From the NCBI GenBank assembly GCA_013400115.1, contig VXBP01007598.1, positions 310,001-374,000 on the forward strand: a DNA stretch of 64,000 bases, read 5' to 3'. The stretch is from Rhinopomastus cyanomelas. Taxonomy: Eukaryota; Chordata; Aves; Bucerotiformes; Rhinopomastidae. Within the stretch, counting starts at the first letter, position 1. Every line of letters starts with the position of its first letter. Positions 1-10,437 of the stretch are shown here, in pieces. Both the position numbers and the translations under genes were made by a program. The notes beneath the pieces were generated by a model, which made no database searches, was not told where the DNA came from, and saw nothing but the letters and a program-made list of their open reading frames with translations.

Positions 1-825
1 CCAGACTTCTTTCCCAGAAAGCCATTAGTGGCACAGAGATAATTTCTTCTGCATCACATCACCTATTACTCTGCCACCTCTCCAAGCTAAAAGACAAATG
101 CTGCGCAGGTACCCAAGAAACTGGCAAAAGATAATGCTTTTTGTCAACCCCCTTACTTTAGGAACAAAAACAATCTCCGTTTGATCCATAGCTACCAGCA
201 TAAGATACACATTTCGAAAAAGGGCTGAAGGTTTCCTACCCTGTGCCACTCAGGACTCATTTAAATGTGTCTCTCTAGGGCAAGTTCTCTTCCATGCTTG
301 ACCATTACACATTGAACGGAGAGTTTGTTTTTTTCCATTAAGAACGTCTAAAGCAGCATCAGCCATACTGACTTTCAGAAACTTGAAAGAGATTCCCATT
401 CCTTACTTTAAGGGTAGGATCTTGCCATTTCAGTTGAGAACAGTAACAAAACAGCCTTAAAGCTTAAGTTTTAAAGATCTACCAATGTTTGCTCTCCAAA
501 AAGCAAACAAAATTTGTTTAATCCCGTGCTTCCAGAAAATTATTTGTAGTTTAAAAAAATACAGACTGCAGAAAGATCAAATGCAGATACACTCAAGGCA
601 AAAACTGAGGTAAATTTTCATGGAAATTAAGCACCCAACGTCAACTGTCAATTTGGCACATCACTCCAAGCCCAGAGTTTCTAGGCGTGCTTGCCTATCG
701 GTAAGGTGGGCACACAGCACGCTACGTGGCACAGCAATTCAGAAACTCAGTGAGACAATAAGACTGCTTATATCATACCGTGATCAAGTCTGGATTCAAT
801 TTTTCATCTCTAAAATATATCTTAC
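1..825 (-). other. WNK1: WNK1 intron 15 (partial)
   Basis: AT-rich intronic sequence running off the left edge. I searched the minus strand for the expected next exon (human-like VNNDFILAIERESF) and saw none. No repeat or RNA gene was recognised. Confidence 0.8.
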
Positions 826-942
826 CATAATGGAGGCTATTTCCTCAGGGTTGTCACCATCCAAATCAAATTTGAAAGTAACCATTTTCCGATTGTGTGT
901 CTCCAGCTGGCACTCCACTACCCGGTCACCTTTATTTGAAAC
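826..942 (-). CDS. WNK1: WNK1 exon 15: second PF2-like domain (last exon in the window)
   Basis: A 39-codon phase-0 exon. The acceptor is TTGTTTTAG|GTTTCA and the donor TCCATTATG|GTAAGA. The peptide is VSNKGDRVVECQLETHNRKM followed by VTFKFDLDGDNPEEIASIM, the beta-strand core of the second PF2-like domain. The remaining exons, which would carry the C-terminal coiled coils and RFxV motifs, lie beyond base 1. Confidence 0.96.
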
Positions 943-1113
943 CTAAAACAAAAAGAAAAAGTTTAACTCAAAAGCTTGAGAACTGAAGACTTGGAGGAGG
1001 AGCACAGAACAAGGCCACAGAAGACAGACAATCCCCAAAAGAAACTCTGATGCTCAAAAGAAAAAAAGAGGTACCATCACCGCCAAGCTGTCACTAAAAT
1101 ACAAAATACTCAC

Positions 1114-1276
1114 ATTTAGAATTCTCAGTTTGGGCCTAGAAGTCTTCTCGTGGCGAGAGCGACTGCGAACAGACCTCCGCATATGACGTTTAGTCGTCCT
1201 CCCTTCATGCCTTCCACCAGAAGTCGGAACATTCTCATTGCCATCACTCAATCCTGAAGCAACGTCAGAATGCGCA
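1114..1276 (-). CDS. WNK1: WNK1 exon 14: basic stretch and start of second PF2-like domain
   Basis: Completes the Ser codon and encodes 54 residues in phase with exon 15. The acceptor is GTCTTTCAG|TGCGCA and the donor CTAAAT|GTGAGT. The peptide is AHSDVASGLSDGNENVPTS, then GRHEGRTTKRHMRRSVRSRS, then RHEKTSRPKLRILN. The Arg-rich stretch precedes the first strand of the second OSR1-C-terminal-like (CCT-like 2) domain, which in WNKs can bind RFx[V/I] motifs. Confidence 0.96.
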
Positions 1277-1937
1277 CTGAAAGACAAACACCAGCTTCAC
1301 TGAGTCCATGCGCCTCACAACGGCAACGCTGCAGCTCACCCCACTCGCAAGTATTCTCTTCTGAACAGCAGCAGACGCAGAGCAGCTGCAGTGCAGCACT
1401 TGGGGTTGCTTGAGCAGCAATTCCAGTAATTGTTTAGCTACACATTTCTTGTAAGCCGAGTTGTACAAGCGTATCTTCTGAACACGTTTTTAAACTGCCT
1501 GGAAGTTTGAGTTGTGTTGAAGTGCCAGAAGGACAGAAAAACATCCCTTATGAGGTTGGGGAGTCTCCTTCACTGGAGATATTTTAAACCCGCCTGGATG
1601 TGTTCCTGTGTGACTTGGTCTAGGTGATCCCGCTGTTGCAGGGGGATTGGACTGGATGATCTTTCCAGGTCCCTTCCAATCCCTAATGATTCTATGATCA
1701 ATTTAACATGACAAATAATACGGGATTAGAAGTTAAATCACTTCTTAAGTTCATTTTTACTCCCTCCATACCCACTGGTAAATCAAAACTTCCACGTGTT
1801 CCCCTCTCGGAAGTATTTTACCTTATACCAAGAACACCTTCACTGAAAGAAATATTCCTAGTGAAAAGATACCTAAAGATCACCTAGGGAATCTAACACA
1901 GTGAACTCAAATTCAGTTTGGTGAAAACAGTGCTTAC
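1277..1937 (-). other. WNK1: WNK1 intron 13
   Basis: Short intron between exons 13 and 14. It contains a plus-strand CR1 3' end at 1553-1700; the rest shows nothing recognisable. Confidence 0.85.
1553..1700 (+). repeat. CR1 LINE, 3' end
   Basis: Contains CTCCTTCACTGGAGATATTT, then GGGGGATTGGACTGGATGAT, and ends CCAATCCCTAATGATTCTATGA, the typical avian CR1 3' terminus. 5' truncated. Confidence 0.9.
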
Positions 1938-2029
1938 CTATCCATAGACGAAGCCAAAGCAGTAGACTGAGCTGGCTGCGTCACTGAAAGAGTCTCTGAA
2001 GTAGTAGTCTGTGAGACTCCTTGAGCACC
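1938..2029 (-). CDS. WNK1: WNK1 exon 13
   Basis: Encodes 30 residues plus two bases of a Ser codon. The acceptor is CTATCCATAG|GGTGCT and the donor ATGGATAG|GTAAGC. The peptide is GAQGVSQTTTSETLSVTQ followed by PAQSTALASSMD. It is the first non-symmetrical exon after exon 8, so it is expected to be constitutive: skipping it alone would break the frame into exon 14. Confidence 0.93.
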
Positions 2030-2696
2030 CTATGGATAGAAACCTCTATCAGTAACACCCCCACAGAACAGCACTCCTCTCCCAGCAAGCCAGTAGTCTT
2101 TAACATTTCCTCCCAAATCAGTTGTCAAGCTAAAAGCACTACCTTTCTAGAACGGCTAACAGCTGACGTCTAGACAGTTCTAACTTACAGAGGTTTCCAC
2201 AGCAAACTGCAGTGAAGCACATTCAAATCTGGAGAGTGGAAATCAGCCATCCTTTCTACTGCTACGCGTCACTGGAGTTTGCCATGCAGCCACAGTCTTA
2301 CTAACAGAACATGCAAAAGGCAAGCCAATGCCGAATAAAGACAAGACCAACTTTCCTTAGCAAGAAATAATGCTGCAGGGAACAGGCCTAACACCAGATT
2401 CTCAAAGGCTATCAGTTGCAGCTTGTCTTTGGTACAGCAAATATCTTCTACAATACTAGCAAAGAAGTGAAGTGTTAACAGGTTTTTGCCTGCAAAATGC
2501 ACACTCACTTCCCAACAGAACAGCCAGTGGCAACAAGGTCCCCACACTGGCAAGACATTCTGTGTGAGAAAAAGGTCATTTGAAATACCAACTTTCAACT
2601 GAAGACAAGCACAGAAAGGATTAGTTCTCCACACACACACTCTTGCATAATCCAAGCATTCTAACTGTATCATTACATTATGTTAAACACATTTAC
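2030..2696 (-). other. WNK1: WNK1 intron 12
   Basis: The open frame at 2269-2673 on the minus strand has no splice support and no similarity I recognise. No repeat seen. Confidence 0.8.
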
Positions 2697-2978
2697 CTCC
2701 AAAACTGCCTGCTGCGAGGAGGCGGCTGAAGCCTGCTGTGCTAGACTCGCTGCAGGCTGGGGCACTTGCACCTGCCCTCCTAGGCTACCCATGGAAGCTA
2801 AAACATTCTGCTCCACGTATGGCTGCACAACCGGAGGAAGATAGCCCGGCTGAGCCACTGCATCTGTAGGTAAGGGAGGGGACAGGACAGCAGAAGACAT
2901 GCTAACAGAAGCCACAGCAGAGGAAGGGGCAACATTCGAATCCCCCGGGTATTGAGGCGGCATCCGAGATGGGAAACC
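2697..2978 (-). CDS. WNK1: WNK1 exon 12: alternatively used Pro-rich exon
   Basis: A 94-codon phase-0 exon. The acceptor is CTTTTACAG|GGTTTC and the donor TTGGAG|GTAAAT. The peptide begins GFPSRMPPQYPGDSN, with VLSPPLPTDAV, GYLPPVVQPYVEQN and ASMGSLGGQVQVPQP further on, ending SSQQAVLE. It closely matches human exon 12. PPQYPGDS resembles a PY-type Pro motif; ligand binding by it is only a possibility. Confidence 0.95.
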
Positions 2979-4096
2979 CTGTAAAAGATACAAGAGAGTC
3001 AAGTTAGGGAATGTCAGAGCTGATCAGGAAATGAGTAAAAAGCAGCACGCCAGTTTCAGAGACATCTTCCAACCATGTGCTCTTGTTCAAGCACTCCCAA
3101 AATCCCCCCAGAGAAGCAAACTGCTCACACACAGCCTAAGCTCAGCTTGTGAGTCGCCATGCTTGAACACTTAGAGTTTCAAATCTTAGGCAAAGCAATC
3201 TTCATCTCCCAACTTTCACAGTGGCCTATTTGGCTTAAGATTTTGAGGCCTGAGACTTCAAATGAATTTGAAGACTAGTCAGGGCTCGAATAACGACTAC
3301 TTAGTTGATGTTACGCAACTGCTGCCGATTCTTAGGATTAGTAGCCAAGAGGGTCTTGTGTTCTTTGTCCTCTTGTGATGAGCTGACTCAGGAACCAGGA
3401 ACATTCCTTCCTGCACTTTGTGTTCTGCAGCACTCCTCACAACCCCAGTGCAGGCAGTCCTACACTTACACATTTTTTGTTCTGGAAGAACAGTCACATG
3501 CCGAGCCACTATTTTTATCACTACCTAGACTGCCATTTTTACAGTGATCACACAAAGCAGCTGAAGCAGTCTGTGCCCACCACTCTGCATTCTCAGGACC
3601 AGCATCAGGTACTTACATCACACTCAAGATCCACGCCACCCGATCTTCTGCTACAAAACCCACGCTGTCTCCCATCCCCACCCGTTCCCACGCCCAGAGT
3701 GAAATGCTGACATCGCTGAACGCACTGCCAGCGATGTCCTTTCCAACACACACATGCCGTTTTTGAAAGATTTTCTATTTGTTCTCCCAAGTTGACAGAT
3801 GTCTTAGATATACAGCTGCCCTCTTTCACACAAAGTCCTGTTTAAAGTCCTGTTCTGCAATGCTGTCATTTTAGACAAACTCCTTCCCCAAATGTGAAGA
3901 GCTCAAAACACCTGGCTGCTGAAGGACTTGTCACCACCCCCTCCTTAATATGAACCTTTTACCACAGAAGAATTCATCTTGGTGGCTTAATTGGCTCTTG
4001 TGCAAAGGCGGGTTGGCCAGGGCATACAGGTGTGATCTGGCACCTTAGAGGAACAGGCAAAGTGTGGAGAAGAGCTCTGCTGGTTTATAACTATAC
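2979..4096 (-). other. WNK1: WNK1 intron 11
   Basis: No conserved exon, repeat or motif recognised. Several short open frames on both strands overlap one another and have no support. Confidence 0.8.
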
Positions 4097-4570
4097 CTGG
4101 TAAAGAGCATCCCCAGCAGGAAGTGAAGTCTCAGCAGCTTGTCCAATGCTGACTGGCAATCCCATGGACTGGACAGCCGGCTGCAGGAGCTGCGGGAGAA
4201 CCTGGCTGGGCAACTGAGCTACAGGCTGTATCAGTGTGGAAAGCTGGCTAGGGACAACAGTTGAGCCTACAGGAACAGCAGTTGCCGCAGCAGATGTTGC
4301 CAGTGTGAGCAATGGTTGATTCATGCCTGCTGCCATTGAAATAGGCAGCGACTGGAAGCCTGGCTGAGCCACTGACACGTGAGGAGCTGCTACAGGCAAC
4401 TGCGCGACTGAGAACTGAGGAACCATGGAAGTTGGCAAGGGTTGTCCCATGGGTAGAAAATGAGAGCCAATGGGGACTGATGGGGCAACTGAAGGCTGAG
4501 GGAGAGAAGGTGCTGCAACAGGTAATTGAGGCTCGCCTTGGATGATCGACACTGGCTGGGAAACAGGAAG
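4097..4570 (-). CDS. WNK1: WNK1 exon 11: alternatively used Pro/Gln/Val-rich exon
   Basis: A 158-codon phase-0 exon. The acceptor is CCTCCCCAG|CTTCCT and the donor TACCAG|GTATAG. The peptide starts LPVSQPVSIIQGEPQLPV and contains HFLPMGQPLP, AAPHVSVAQPGFQSLPISMA, STVVPSQLSTL and a conserved end AGDALYQ. Long blocks match human exon 11, which is spliced alternatively together with exon 12. The exon is hydrophobic, repeat-like and probably disordered. Confidence 0.94.
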
Positions 4571-5589
4571 CTGGGGAGGTAAAGAACATAGAGATAGATT
4601 TTTTTTTTAAAGCAGGGTTGCAGAAAGCAGAGATTTTACACATTAGTCAAAGACAGAATTATTCAAGTTACAGCACTCTGTTACAGTGGGTGGGGAGCAC
4701 AGTTGGCATAGTGGCTGGGAGACTGACCCAAATTCCAGAAGGTCCTCACTTGGCAACATTTTCCTCAAAGAACTCAACAGGGTCTTTGAGTTGAGTTGAG
4801 TTTCACCCTCAACTGCAGAGAGTGAAAGATCCACATTTTTATATCCTGAAGCACTAAATTGTGCATAAACAGAACCAAATTCCCCTCAACTCTGTCCCCA
4901 GAGCCAAGACTGCCTTCTAACAGGAAATAAGTGCAACTCTTTCAACAAATCTGTCAGCTTTGGTTATGGGGACTGAAGCGGTGGAGAATGAAAAGCCACT
5001 GTGCCAGCATTCAGAATGGCAGGGGATATGTCAATTAAAGCCAGCAAACAATGCAACTGAAAAAGCATTTTAGATGAACAAGCAACAAAACAACCACTTA
5101 AACAAAATCAAGGCTCACATGTTCAAGATAGATAGATGAGCCAAAATGAAGTAATAGTAACAAAAGCTTCTTGACCAGTGAGTAAAGGAGAAGAGCTGAA
5201 TAAGAAAGGTGACAGTCTTCATGATTGACTACCTAAATAAGTGAATGTTTTGTTCACATAATGGTGCAGAAGACAGACATCGTATGGGATGCGGAGATAT
5301 GACAGTTCCTGAAAATCCATTAATAATACACCATTCATCAATATGCCTTATGTTTGCTGATTTAAAGATGTTTGTGTATGAATTGCCATCCCTCAAATCC
5401 CTCACAACTGCCACGTGTGAAAGAAAGGGTTTTCCAACAAATACGACAGCTGTAATACACTAAGAACCGTCTCTGGATTAATGTTTTGTAACCACTAGAA
5501 AAGATAACAAAAGTGAAAATAGCAGCACGTTGAATTTTCAAGCTGTGAAGAAGAAAGAAAATATTCTGCTAGAAAGAATTTTTCTTTAC
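4571..5589 (-). other. WNK1: WNK1 intron 10
   Basis: No exon or interspersed repeat recognised. A run of eight or nine T at about 4600 (plus strand) follows the acceptor region of exon 11. Confidence 0.8.
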
Positions 5590-5739
5590 CTGTGTCGCAG
5601 CTGCTGCCTGAGGCATGGGCATAATTTGTGAAGTTTGAGTTTGAGAGAGAGCTTGTGTGGGAGGGGCACCAGCTGAAACCGATGGCTGCTGCAGCTGGTA
5701 CTGTGCAGGCTGCTGGGAAGAGGCTGGATGCTGTGCATT
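5590..5739 (-). CDS. WNK1: WNK1 exon 10: Gln/Pro-rich linker
   Basis: A 50-codon phase-0 exon. The acceptor is CACGACAG|AATGCA and the donor ACACAG|GTAAAG. It encodes NAQHPASSQQPAQYQLQQP followed by a Ser/Ala/Thr-rich segment ending PQAAAATQ. The Gln/Pro/Ser composition and the exon order match the mammalian linker between the PF2-like domains. No discrete domain is visible. Confidence 0.88.
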
Positions 5740-5929
5740 CTGTCGTGAGAAAAAGAGGCAATAAGCTATTTCCACCCCCCAGAAGTTTTCAAAGCGTATC
5801 CCATTTAAATTCTACTTTGCACTCTTTCCGAAGTGACATCAGTGCTTCCTATGAACATGCTAAGTCAATTAAGCTTTAGCAATTGCTTGCTAGCACTACT
5901 AATACTACTCCATCATCAGCACTGAATGT

Positions 5930-6304
5930 TGCAACAGGATTACTTCACCCACGAAAACAAGATTCTATAAATGAAGAAAAGGAAGTTAAGAGGGCTTTGC
6001 AGATGATTTACCAAACGGAATTGGCCGAACTACAGACTTGTGACCTGCTGAAAGATGCATTCAAATCAAGCAGCCTTACTAATTTCTCCCCTCAGAGACA
6101 AATCACAACCTCAGGAACCACGCACTCAAAATCACAGCCATCTTTGGCAGCACCTTTGCCTGTGAGCAGACTTCTTCCCGAATGAAACATCTGAAATCTC
6201 CAGTCAGATCCAGACTAACTGATGAACACTCGCATCACTTGCTACGACCGGCAGTGACAAATACGGAACCTAACACTGACCATCTCATTAGCCAAACGTT
6301 GTAG
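5930..6304 (+). pseudogene. hAT-family (Charlie-like) transposase C-terminus, frameshifted
   Basis: The plus strand of intron 9 encodes the end of a hAT transposase in two frames. The first piece includes LAELQTCDLLKDAFKSSSLT (about 6021-6080). After a frameshift the second reads LRNHALKITAIFGSTFACEQ, then RMKHLKSPVRSRLTDEHSHH, and ends at a TAG at 6302-6304. The LRNHALK...FGST..CEQ..SRMK...RSRLTDEH signature is the dimerization domain typical of Charlie-type hAT transposases and of domesticated relatives such as ZBED5. The frameshift and absence of the catalytic and BED zinc-finger parts show it is dead. It is antisense to WNK1. Confidence 0.85.
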
Positions 6305-6531
6305 TTGCAGGCCCATAGTCCACATTGAAATATTACTTGGTTTTGCTGGTTACAGTTGTTCTTCATTTCAAATATTGCGTTCTTTTTGCTGTTTTTTGTG
6401 CACTGCTACAAATAAATTATGTGCAGTGTGCACAAGAATTTGTTCATTTTTTTCCAAACTGTAGCCGGGCCCCCAACAGCATCTGAGGGACAGTGAGCCA
6501 GCCCCCTGTTTAAAAAGTTTGAGGACCCCTG
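6305..6531 (+). mobile_element. 3' end of hAT element with terminal inverted repeat
   Basis: Follows the transposase stop codon. The end at 6517-6531 reads GTTTGAGGACCCCTG, the complement of a CAGGGGTCCTCAAAC terminal inverted repeat. GTCTAGAC (6532-6539) is next to it and would be an 8-bp target duplication with the central CTAG favoured by Charlie-type hAT elements. The matching 5' end was not found, so the copy is truncated. Confidence 0.78.
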
Positions 6532-6843
6532 GTCTAGACAGTCCAACTTTCAAATCCTGTTACGCCTCCTGCCTTGAAAGGGAAAGGGAAGCTCAGATGG
6601 AAGTTGGGGAAGACAGACATTTGAAAACAAGCATTAACATAACTCTGAAGATACATTTCAGAAAGCCAAATGAAGTTCATCTCACAGTATCTTAGACTGG
6701 GTAAGATTCAAATGATTCCTTTGCTTTTGCCCAACTAAAGGTTGAAGGAAGGGCAGAGGTAGCATAGTGCTCTTAAAGAGTCATTAAAATCCTACACCAG
6801 AAAAACACATTAATGTGAAGGTTTAGCTATTTCTAGTTATTAC

Positions 6844-6915
6844 CTGCTGTGTGTGTTGGGTAGGCTGGGATGGCACCGATGCACTGCTTGAGGCTGGCTG
6901 GCCTTGCACCTGTGT
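6844..6915 (-). CDS. WNK1: WNK1 exon 9
   Basis: A 24-codon phase-0 exon encoding TQVQGQPASSS and then SQPTQHTQQ. The donor is CAGCAG|GTAATA. Two acceptors six bases apart are possible: CTCCAG|ACACAG (used here, directly after the pyrimidine tract) and ACACAG|GTGCAA, which would start the exon at 6909 and drop two residues. The first fits the human GQSQGQPSSSS alignment better. Human exon 9 is alternatively spliced. The sequence is low in complexity, so identity rests mainly on position, frame and the QGQP-SSS match. Confidence 0.82.
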
Positions 6916-9219
6916 CTGGAGGAGGCAGAAAAAGAAAGAATCAGTTTTAAATCCCTATGGCTTCCAGAGGAGGCAGTTTAAAATAATTTATGCCAAGAAT
7001 GATCTGGTTGGAGTAGGTTTCTAGCTGTCCTTCTGGACAAGCAGTGCTTTTTTGGCCTAATTCCACTCTGGCAACCAGAAAGAACAACCTGGAAAAATAC
7101 CAAACTCCATTTTAAGTCTTCTAAAACAAGCAACAGATGAAGTCTTTGCAACCCACATGCCCCTCAACATGAGGCAAATCAGCCTACCAGCTGCTTTTTC
7201 CAGCCTACCAGCTGCTGACAATGCTTAAAGAGCAGGATTCCTGGGAACGATAACTGGACACAGAACCATTAAACTTCACCTTTACATGTGTTCTAAACAG
7301 AGTTGGGTGGGGGGAATAGGAGGACACTAAAAGGAAATGAAACTGTTAAATCTAAAGATATAGAGACTATTAACAAAGTACTTGGTACACATGGATGTCA
7401 TGGGTTCCCTTGGAGAGGCACGTCAAAATTCAAGCTAGAAACCATGACTCACTACCATTCAAAGCTACCAAGAACTGAATTTTGAAGAATATGGGGGTTC
7501 ACGTTCTAACTAAGACAGTGTTTCTGAATAAGCAATGAATAAAAAGGATGAGCAGCATACAAATGAACATGGAAGATGCAGAGGCAAATGGAATGGACTT
7601 TGGTTATTATTTTTGGGGATGACACTTCTGATCATGTCCCAAGATTTTGAATTTTACTTTGGTGATAACTGTATTTATCACTCCTGGGACACAGAACTAG
7701 ACAAAGACCTCCAGATGAGCCCCCTGACCATGCACCACTTTGGTCAACAGCCTTTGTTAGAAAAAAAATCTGGTGCATATGCACCATATCAGAAGTACCT
7801 ACTGAAATTCCTTAAGGCTGTGATCATTCAGCTTGCAGGAGCTTATTAGAAAAAAGTCTATTAAAATAATATTAATATTTGGAACCTTTGTGAAAAGCAG
7901 ACTGCCAACGAGAAGAACCATCCTTTTCTTTGCTATTTTAGAAGCCTGAAACCCTTATTGGCTGGATCTAATCATGTGCTGTCTCCCACTGATTTAACGC
8001 CTGGTCACGTTGGCTCAATTGGTGCTTCACATTCTGATCTGTTAACGAATGAAAGATCCCACAACTTCTATTATGTAAAATAATGATGATTCCTTATTAC
8101 GTTCTCCAGATGCATTTGACATCCATCAGAATTCATGTCCTTAAGTTGAACAGCGGTAGCTTACTGAGCAACACTCCCCACGTTGTTTTCAAACTTCTGT
8201 AGTTGCTTCACTCTGCAAGCTCTCCTACAGCACAGATATCACAGCCCGATCAACTAGTGACTAAAGCTTTTTCAGCTCAGTAAACCAACTTGAACATCCC
8301 CCACAGAAAGCCTTACTTTGTTCTTGATCTTACCACAAAAAGCAAAATCTTTCTCCTTCAGTTCCTGCACGCAAATCCAAAAGCTGCTAATACTCCAACA
8401 ACGGATGTGTCAGAGCCCCACTTTCAAGCACAGAAAAAGTAGAAGTCTACTTAAAGCAGATGCTCCTTTTCCACATAAAGTCATGAGAAATTTCAGACAC
8501 AACATATATGCACATACACCTCACAGACAGCGTACAAATGCGTTTCTAACTGTTGCAAGTGCAAACACCATACATGCTGATAAAACATGACCCTCCAAAT
8601 CATCAAGCTTCAAGCCTTCAGTTTTGCTTTTCAAAAGGACACAATACTGTAAAAGCAAGTACACTTCCAAATCTGCGTACACATACATAACACAGCTCCT
8701 TCCATTCCTTTCTTCCCCCAAAGCCTAGAAAAAACCTGCATTTTGGACAGTCACCAAATTAACCTTGTCGTTATCTAATTAAGCATTATTCACAGAAAAG
8801 TTCAACTTCAAATAACACATTCTCATTAAATGCCTAAGAAACAGCAACAGAAATACAGAGCAAGTTTTACTATCACTGCTGAACCAAACTGAAGAGCAGA
8901 TACACTTCATTAAACGCACTGTTTAAAAGCCAATTAACTACTCCAGCTACGTTTTGTGTAAAGAAGAACTAGTTCCAGGAACACTGACCATTTGTTACCC
9001 TTCATACAAAAGCTCTACCAATACTTCAGCCAAAGCTGAACATACACCAACCGGTTGCAAATGCCTCGTTACCTCATTGCAAGCTAGCAAGCTAAAGACA
9101 TCCTAGTGTACTACTGACTACATGAATCCTAACACTTAGCACCACATGGGGCTCCCCTTTAAGTGCAAGGCATGACTTGAAAAAAGCAGAAAAATTCTGG
9201 AAGGGTTTGCTCCTGTAAC
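6916..9219 (-). other. WNK1: WNK1 intron between HSN2 exon and exon 9
   Basis: Holds a small direct repeat (CAGCCTACCAGCTGCT at 7180-7195 and 7201-7216). The plus-strand open frame at 7535-7849 has no recognisable similarity. Nothing else is supported. Confidence 0.75.
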
Positions 9220-10437
9220 CTGAGGATAGAGTGCAGGTGGTCCTGATGAAAGCGAGGTGGACAAGGCCTGCTGAGTCGAGGCTCCCTGGGGGAAGCAGAT
9301 GAAGAGCTGCGACTCTTGCAACACCTTCTGAGGCAGCTGAACAATGGGCAATGAGAAGTCTGAACCAAAAGCAGATGAACCCCCTGTAGGGGGAGGAGAC
9401 TGGAAATCGCCAATGTCAGAGAAAGTCAGCTGTGAGGAATCACTGGAGTACTCTGGGCTTCCTTCTGGGCAGCTCCGCCTGGCAGAACCCACTCGGGGAT
9501 CTGCTACCTCGGGACCAAGATAGTTACACTGCTCCTCTGTCACAGGCTGAAGCCGACCATGCGACCCTATGCCTTGAGTGGATTCCTCTTGACTGGTCTC
9601 CATAGAGCCCCGGCGACTTCTGTAGACCTGCTGGGGTAAAACTGCCCCTTCTGCTGAAGCAGAAGACGGTGTGTGCACATGGAACTCAAAGACACAGCTT
9701 GTTCTGCTATCGCCACTGTGAGAGAGCACAGCCGGGGCAGAGTGTGGAACAAATACCTGGTGGAACGTCATCTGAGCAGGATCTGCACTCAGAGGAGCTG
9801 AAACACTGGATAATGGAGAAAGGGGACCCATCCCAGAATCCAGCCTCAAGTTCTGAACATGTCTTGCCAGGTATGTTTGCCCTGATTGAAAGTCGAACAC
9901 AGAACTTTGTGGTGGACCACCTTGCCCACGGTTTGACTGAGAGACCTGCTTCAAATGTTGTTCAGTCACAGAAGAGTTATAAGCTACTTGATCATACTGC
10001 TCCGATACCTGTGATGGATAGTGCATGCCCACCAAATACACAGCTTCTGGATGCATTCTGTAGTGAGCATCCTCTGGAGGTGCTGGTCCAGATCTATAGT
10101 CACTGTGGACAGGAGCTGGCTCAAACATAGGATTAACTTGCACATGCAGAGGCTCTCCAGCGACTCTCTGCGCTGCTGTACCCAGCATAACGAATCCCTC
10201 TGGTGTCCAATTGGTGGGACTACTACCAGGTGGAACTAAACTCTGGCCAGTCTTCAGCAATGGCTGCAAGTGGCAAGTTTGGGCTTCCAAAAATGAAGTG
10301 CTCTTGCGCCGCTGAGCAACTGCCACCTTCGGCGGGCAGACAGGTGGTGGCGAGAAAGACACTGGCCGTTCATGAACGGTTGGGAAAAATATCTGTGAGT
10401 CTGGGAACGTTGGTGTTCCCCCACGCGGATGCTGAGG
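9220..10437 (-). CDS. WNK1: WNK1 HSN2 exon (nervous-system isoform)
   Basis: A 406-codon exon, phase 0 at both ends and open throughout. The acceptor is CAATACAG|CCTCAG. The most likely donor is CCTCAG|GTTACA, a weak site chosen because it closes the frame and ends at conserved ALYPQ. The peptide begins PQHPRGGTPTFPDSQIFFP, followed by VHERPVSFSPPP and the basic site RRKSTSFLE. Further on it has SPTNWTPEG, VFVPHSAPAV, FEFHVHTPSS and SPEYSSDSSQ. These blocks match the mammalian HSN2 exon, whose truncating variants cause hereditary sensory and autonomic neuropathy type II. In mammals the encoded isoform is found in sensory neurons and brain. No catalytic motif is visible; it is a regulatory insert. 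The open frame runs on past the donor to a stop near 9136, so an unspliced form could add about 28 residues. Confidence 0.92.

Noticed and set aside
25..249. Minus-strand open frame as a candidate for WNK1 exon 16
   Set aside because: It does not contain the expected continuation of the second PF2-like domain (NNDFILAIERESF-like) and lacks fitting splice borders.
7535..7849. 104-residue plus-strand open frame in the HSN2-exon 9 intron
   Set aside because: No domain or signal recognised; probably chance.
9669..10130. 153-residue plus-strand open frame
   Set aside because: Antisense shadow of the HSN2 exon.
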